The notes under the pieces are model-generated. The model had not been told where the DNA came from and searched no databases. It saw only the letters and a program-made list of their open reading frames with translations. Below, piece by piece: positions 29,658 to 32,497 of a DNA stretch of 32,497 nt. The stretch's first letter is position 1. Every line of letters begins with the position of its first letter. The DNA lies in IMG/VR virus record IMGVR_UViG_3300026521_000448, positions 1 through 32,497 of that record; one strand, 5' to 3'. A program made the translations under genes and the position numbers. Origin of the DNA: a virus.

Positions 29658-29708
29658 ATTTTAATTCCGAAAAATATATATAATATTCCTCTATACTTTC
29701 ACCTACTT

Positions 29709-29716
29709 TATTTATA
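29709..29716 (-). promoter_or_regulatory. T4-type late promoter box of the sheath gene
   Basis: TATAAATA on the (-) strand, 184 bases before the sheath ATG, and no closer copy is present. It predicts a leader of about 175 bases. Confidence 0.65.
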
Positions 29717-29731
29717 TTTTTGAAATTAAAA

Positions 29732-29739
29732 TATAAATA
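29732..29739 (+). promoter_or_regulatory. T4-type late promoter box of the 29774 gene
   Basis: TATAAATA on the (+) strand, 34 bases before the ATG at 29774. Confidence 0.7.
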
Positions 29740-29773
29740 ATATTATGAATCCAATTAAAAATAAGGAAATTAA

Positions 29774-30181
29774 ATGATAAAATATATAACAATATTAAAT
29801 GAAAAATCTATAGTTCTAAATCTTATGGGAAGAGAAAAAGAATTTATAAACGGACAAGAAGTTACTGAAGATGCTTATACAAATGCTTATCCTCAATATT
29901 TCAAAAAAATTGGTGAAATGAAAGGATATGGTAGTTATTTAGCAACACCAGTCTTTATACCAGATCCAATTATAGAATTTGTTCAAAAAGAAGATAAAAG
30001 AAAAAAGATAAAAAACAATAAAAAAACAGAAATTTCTAATTTATCAAAACAAGATACAAGTGAATTAGTTGATGAAATAGAGGATTTAATTGAAGAGAAA
30101 TACGATATTGATATTACTGAAGAAGATAAAGATTTAATTGAAGATTTAATTGAAGATGTTAAAATAGAAACAGAAGAATAG
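29774..30181 (+). CDS. Small late protein with acidic tail
   Basis: The 135 residues have a compact first part (ILNEKSIVLNLMGREKEFING) with a pattern like small head or tail proteins, then a Lys-rich linker and a strongly acidic C-terminal tail (DLIEDLIEDVKIETEE). It shares this layout, a small beta domain plus charged tail, with the 26765 protein but not clear identity. AAGGAAA precedes the ATG. It shares an operon with the neck protein gene. Confidence 0.6.
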   Translation: MIKYITILNEKSIVLNLMGREKEFINGQEVTEDAYTNAYPQYFKKIGEMKGYGSYLATPVFIPDPIIEFVQKEDKRKKIKNNKKTEISNLSKQDTSELVDEIEDLIEEKYDIDITEEDKDLIEDLIEDVKIETEE

Positions 30182-30191
30182 GAGATTAAAA

Positions 30192-30926
30192 ATGGCAAGA
30201 AAAAGAATTGATACTGAAGAAAAACTTAGAGAATATATAAAACGTAAATTAGGTGCACCCCAATTGCGTATAGAAATAACAGAAGACCAGTTAAATGATT
30301 GTATCTATCAAGCCATAGAAAAATTCGCATATTATGCTTATGACGGAACTCAAGAAGCAACGTTATTGGTTGAACTCGAAAAAGGTAAATTTGATTATCA
30401 ACTGCCTTATAGAACACAAGCAGTTACCGGTCTTAAAGCAAGTTCAACATATTCTACTTTTATCAATATACCTGCAGGATATACATTAGCAATGAATCCA
30501 ATATCAATGAATTTACAAGATAACGTTAGTAATATTGATATTCAAGCAATGACTAGTAGAATGGCTAAAATGAGTACATTACGAGCACTTTTTGATGTAG
30601 ATCCAAATTGGGATTTTAATACTCATAATAGTATTTTGAGTTTTTTTGAACAACCAGTTAGTTCTGTAATGGTTTTAGAATTAGCAATGGATTATGAGCC
30701 TGCAGAAGTTGATGGAATTTATGATAATCATATTGTAAAACAATATGCAGAAGGTTTAGCTTGGATTCAATGGTCAAGCATTATGGGTAAATACGAAGGT
30801 GCAGCACTAGTAAATGGTGCTAGTATCAATTATGGCGATATGCAATCTAAAGGTGAAGCAATGGTAGAAAAAGCTCAAGAAGAGATGATGGACTTGATGG
30901 AACCACTTGGAGTTGATGTTTGTTAA
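30192..30926 (+). CDS. 13: Neck protein, T4 gp13-like
   Basis: The 244-residue protein matches gp13 of T4-like phages at the N-terminus. A short basic start is followed by LREYIKRKLGAPQLRIEITE, then QLNDCIYQAIEKFAYYAYDG, which is the conserved helix plus aromatic/acidic pair of the family. A second helical region near the end (IVKQYAEGLAWIQWSSIMGKY) also fits. T4 gp13 is 309 residues, so this form is shorter. It would close the filled head and receive the tail. GGAGATT precedes the ATG, ten bases after the previous stop. Confidence 0.78.
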   Translation: MARKRIDTEEKLREYIKRKLGAPQLRIEITEDQLNDCIYQAIEKFAYYAYDGTQEATLLVELEKGKFDYQLPYRTQAVTGLKASSTYSTFINIPAGYTLAMNPISMNLQDNVSNIDIQAMTSRMAKMSTLRALFDVDPNWDFNTHNSILSFFEQPVSSVMVLELAMDYEPAEVDGIYDNHIVKQYAEGLAWIQWSSIMGKYEGAALVNGASINYGDMQSKGEAMVEKAQEEMMDLMEPLGVDVC

Positions 30927-30930
30927 GAAA

Positions 30931-30952
30931 TTAAGTATTTTTTAGATATAAT
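30931..30952 (+). promoter_or_regulatory. Early/middle-type promoter of the helicase gene, TTAAGTA variant
   Basis: TTAAGTA (30931-30937), nine bases, TATAAT (30947-30952) with AGA before it. It matches the site at 4469-4490 and sets the helicase apart from the late gene upstream. Confidence 0.62.
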
Positions 30953-30985
30953 TTTTTAAAGATTGCAAGACTTGAAGGAAATTAT

Positions 30986-32335
30986 ATGGCATTAACAAAA
31001 CAACAAGAAGAAGTTTATGAAGGTATTATAGAAGACCTTCAAGAAGTAAAAAATGGTGATATTTTTAGTGAACACAGCTGGGTATCGCTTAAAGGTGCGG
31101 CTGGTGTTGGTAAAACATTTTTAAATAAATCAATTGTTCAAACATTATTAAAAATGAATTTTAGTATAGCAGTTGTTGCTCCAACACATCAAGCTACTAA
31201 AGTAATTAGAAATACAATAGGAATACAACACAAAAAATTAAAGTTTTCTTCACTACATTCATTTCTTGGTTTAAAACCGGGTCCAATCAATGCTGAAACA
31301 GGTGAAAGAAAATTTGTTAAGACAGAAAAAAAATATTTATCAGGAATGGCAAAAGAAAAATTTGATATTTGTATATTAGATGAATCTTCAATGGTTTCAA
31401 GAGAATTATTTAAGTTTCTAAAAGATGAAATGTATCAAACAAATAGAATACAATCATTTTTATTTGTTGGAGATGAATTTCAATTATTACCTGTAGGAGA
31501 AAATTCTGGAAAACATAGTATATATAATAATCCATCAATAAATCATTATAATTTAACAGAACTTATAAGAAATTCAGATATGGAAATCATAAATTTTGTA
31601 ACCACTATTAGAAATATGATAGAACAAAATGCTACAAAATTTGAACTATTTAATTATCTTGTAAATGAACGAGACAGAGGTTCACATAATAAAATAAAAT
31701 TTTATAAAACAAAAAAAGAATTTATCAGTGAATTTATAAAAGAAGATAGATTGGGAAAAGACGATGATTGTATAGCAACTTTTACAAATAAAAATGTTGA
31801 TTTATATAATGAAAAAATTAGAAATTATTATACAAAAGATGAAGATGGTATAGTACCAGAAATTCATCCAGATGATTTATTTGTTGTTCAAGAAAGTACT
31901 CAAGAAGATTTAAGTTTTGGACAAAATGCTTTTGTAAATTCAGAAATACTTAGTCTTAAACAAAGTTTATTTCAAGAATTTGATTTTAAAGGAAAAATTT
32001 TCAAGGGCTATAAATGTAAAACAGATGATGATAGACAATTTAATATGCTTGCTAAAGAATCAGAAATGGAATATGAACATGCTTGCGCACTTCTAAAAGC
32101 AAATGCTATTAAAACAAAAAATAGAGAAAATTGGAAAATGTATTATGATTTACTTGGTTTATTTTTAAGTGTAAGACCACAATTTGCAAGTACAACACAT
32201 AAGTTACAAGGCTCCTCAGTGAGAAATATTTATGTTGATCTATCCGACTTAGGATATGTAGAAGATGATGACTTGCTTCGTTTGATGTATGTAGCATGTA
32301 CTAGAGCAAAAGAGAACATTCATATTTTATTATAA
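30986..32335 (+). CDS. dda: Dda-like SF1 DNA helicase
   Basis: The 449 residues agree with T4 Dda (439 residues) in length and SF1 helicase motifs. Motif I is GAAGVGKT (37-44), Ia is VVAPTHQATKV (63-73) and II is ILDESSM (130-136) with DESS. Motif III is FVGDEFQLLPV (160-170), then a LTELIRN segment follows, and a C-terminal TTHKLQGSSVRNIYVDL (motif V) and YVACTRAKENIHIL (motif VI). Dda unwinds DNA 5' to 3' at origins and forks and clears proteins. GAAGGAAA precedes the ATG. The early-type promoter at 30931-30952 fits a replication gene. Confidence 0.92.
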   Translation: MALTKQQEEVYEGIIEDLQEVKNGDIFSEHSWVSLKGAAGVGKTFLNKSIVQTLLKMNFSIAVVAPTHQATKVIRNTIGIQHKKLKFSSLHSFLGLKPGPINAETGERKFVKTEKKYLSGMAKEKFDICILDESSMVSRELFKFLKDEMYQTNRIQSFLFVGDEFQLLPVGENSGKHSIYNNPSINHYNLTELIRNSDMEIINFVTTIRNMIEQNATKFELFNYLVNERDRGSHNKIKFYKTKKEFISEFIKEDRLGKDDDCIATFTNKNVDLYNEKIRNYYTKDEDGIVPEIHPDDLFVVQESTQEDLSFGQNAFVNSEILSLKQSLFQEFDFKGKIFKGYKCKTDDDRQFNMLAKESEMEYEHACALLKANAIKTKNRENWKMYYDLLGLFLSVRPQFASTTHKLQGSSVRNIYVDLSDLGYVEDDDLLRLMYVACTRAKENIHILL

Positions 32336-32345
32336 GGGAATAATT

Positions 32346-32497
32346 ATGAAAAATTTAAAAAAATATATTTACTTTGCACCAGAAGTAATTCATAATGGAA
32401 TAATAACACCAACTATTTTTAATTCTGCAAAAGAAGTAATTGAAATAAGTTCTAATTTTGGAAATTATGAAACTTATTACGGTGGACAAAAAATTCA
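32346..32497 (+). CDS. Hypothetical protein, 3'-partial
   Basis: The frame starts with an ATG at 32346 behind AAGGGAAT and is open to the window end, giving 50 residues (MKNLKKYIYFAPEVIHNG...). Asn and Ile are common and no motif is recognisable in the visible part. It is probably in the same operon as the helicase. Confidence 0.55.
   Translation, partial: MKNLKKYIYFAPEVIHNGIITPTIFNSAKEVIEISSNFGNYETYYGGQKI

Noticed and set aside
29630-29690. CTCAGATAATGGTTAG resembles a tRNA D-arm on the (+) strand.
   Set aside because: No 7-bp acceptor stem, no anticodon stem of five pairs and no TTC-type T-arm could be placed on either strand; the bases are better explained by the AACCTGG/CCAGGTT stem.
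1-32497. Integrase, attachment sites, transposase or CRISPR array.
   Set aside because: None was seen. The only mobile elements with support are the two free-standing homing endonuclease genes.

Overview
The window is a piece of a large, AT-rich, T4-like tailed phage genome (myovirus type). The T4-type virion genes are recognisable from sequence: portal (gp20-like), core protein (gp67/68 position), prohead protease (gp21-like), scaffold (gp22-like), major capsid protein (gp23-like), contractile sheath (gp18-like), neck protein (gp13-like) and head-completion nuclease (gp4-like). There is also a Dda-like helicase, an Rnl2-type RNA ligase and a PIN-PhoH ATPase. The host is probably a Campylobacterota member (Campylobacter/Arcobacter/Sulfurimonas type). 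This is inferred from the very low GC, promoters with an extended -10 and no clear -35, a Cas4-like nuclease of the kind known in Campylobacter phages, and a CheY protein whose motifs look like epsilonproteobacterial CheY. No host marker proves it.

Layout. 1-7467 (+): tightly packed small genes, mostly unrecognised, with an RNA ligase, a GGACT/AIG2-like cyclotransferase and a Cas4-like PD-(D/E)XK nuclease. 7468-9374 (-): a capsid-targeted protein and PIN-PhoH. 9438-10888 (+): four small genes, of which at least three carry T4-like capsid-targeting N-termini. 10892-14051 (-): one late operon with gp4-like nuclease, a GIY-YIG homing endonuclease, a CheY-like response regulator, a capsid-targeted possible effector and a conserved basic protein. 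14092-14790 (+): an unknown late protein. 14873-21370 (+): an early block rich in membrane and envelope proteins (membrane-anchored transglycosylase-like protein, lipoprotein, LemA-like protein, 390-residue membrane protein), interrupted by a second homing endonuclease. 21442-26706 (-): capsid module 20-67/68-21-22-23. 27215-29524 (-): tail sheath. 29774-30926 (+): a small acidic protein and the neck protein. 30986 onward (+): Dda-like helicase and a gene cut by the window end.

Control. Two promoter classes stand out. Early or middle promoters in front of the (+) blocks and the helicase share an upstream TTTAAT or TTAAGT box 10-11 bases before TATAAT. Structural and capsid-internal genes are preceded by exact T4-type late boxes (TATAAATA). 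About sixteen copies were found, and several divergent pairs share one palindromic sequence. Hairpin terminators separate the convergent blocks.

Most interesting. First, a cluster of proteins with a capsid-targeting signal (MKxFxEFINE type, ending in an I/L-x-E protease site) lies beside an intact CheY-like regulator in the late region, which suggests head-delivered or late-made factors that may act on host behaviour. Second, the sheath mRNA leader and the scaffold mRNA leader hold strong, unexplained secondary structures.
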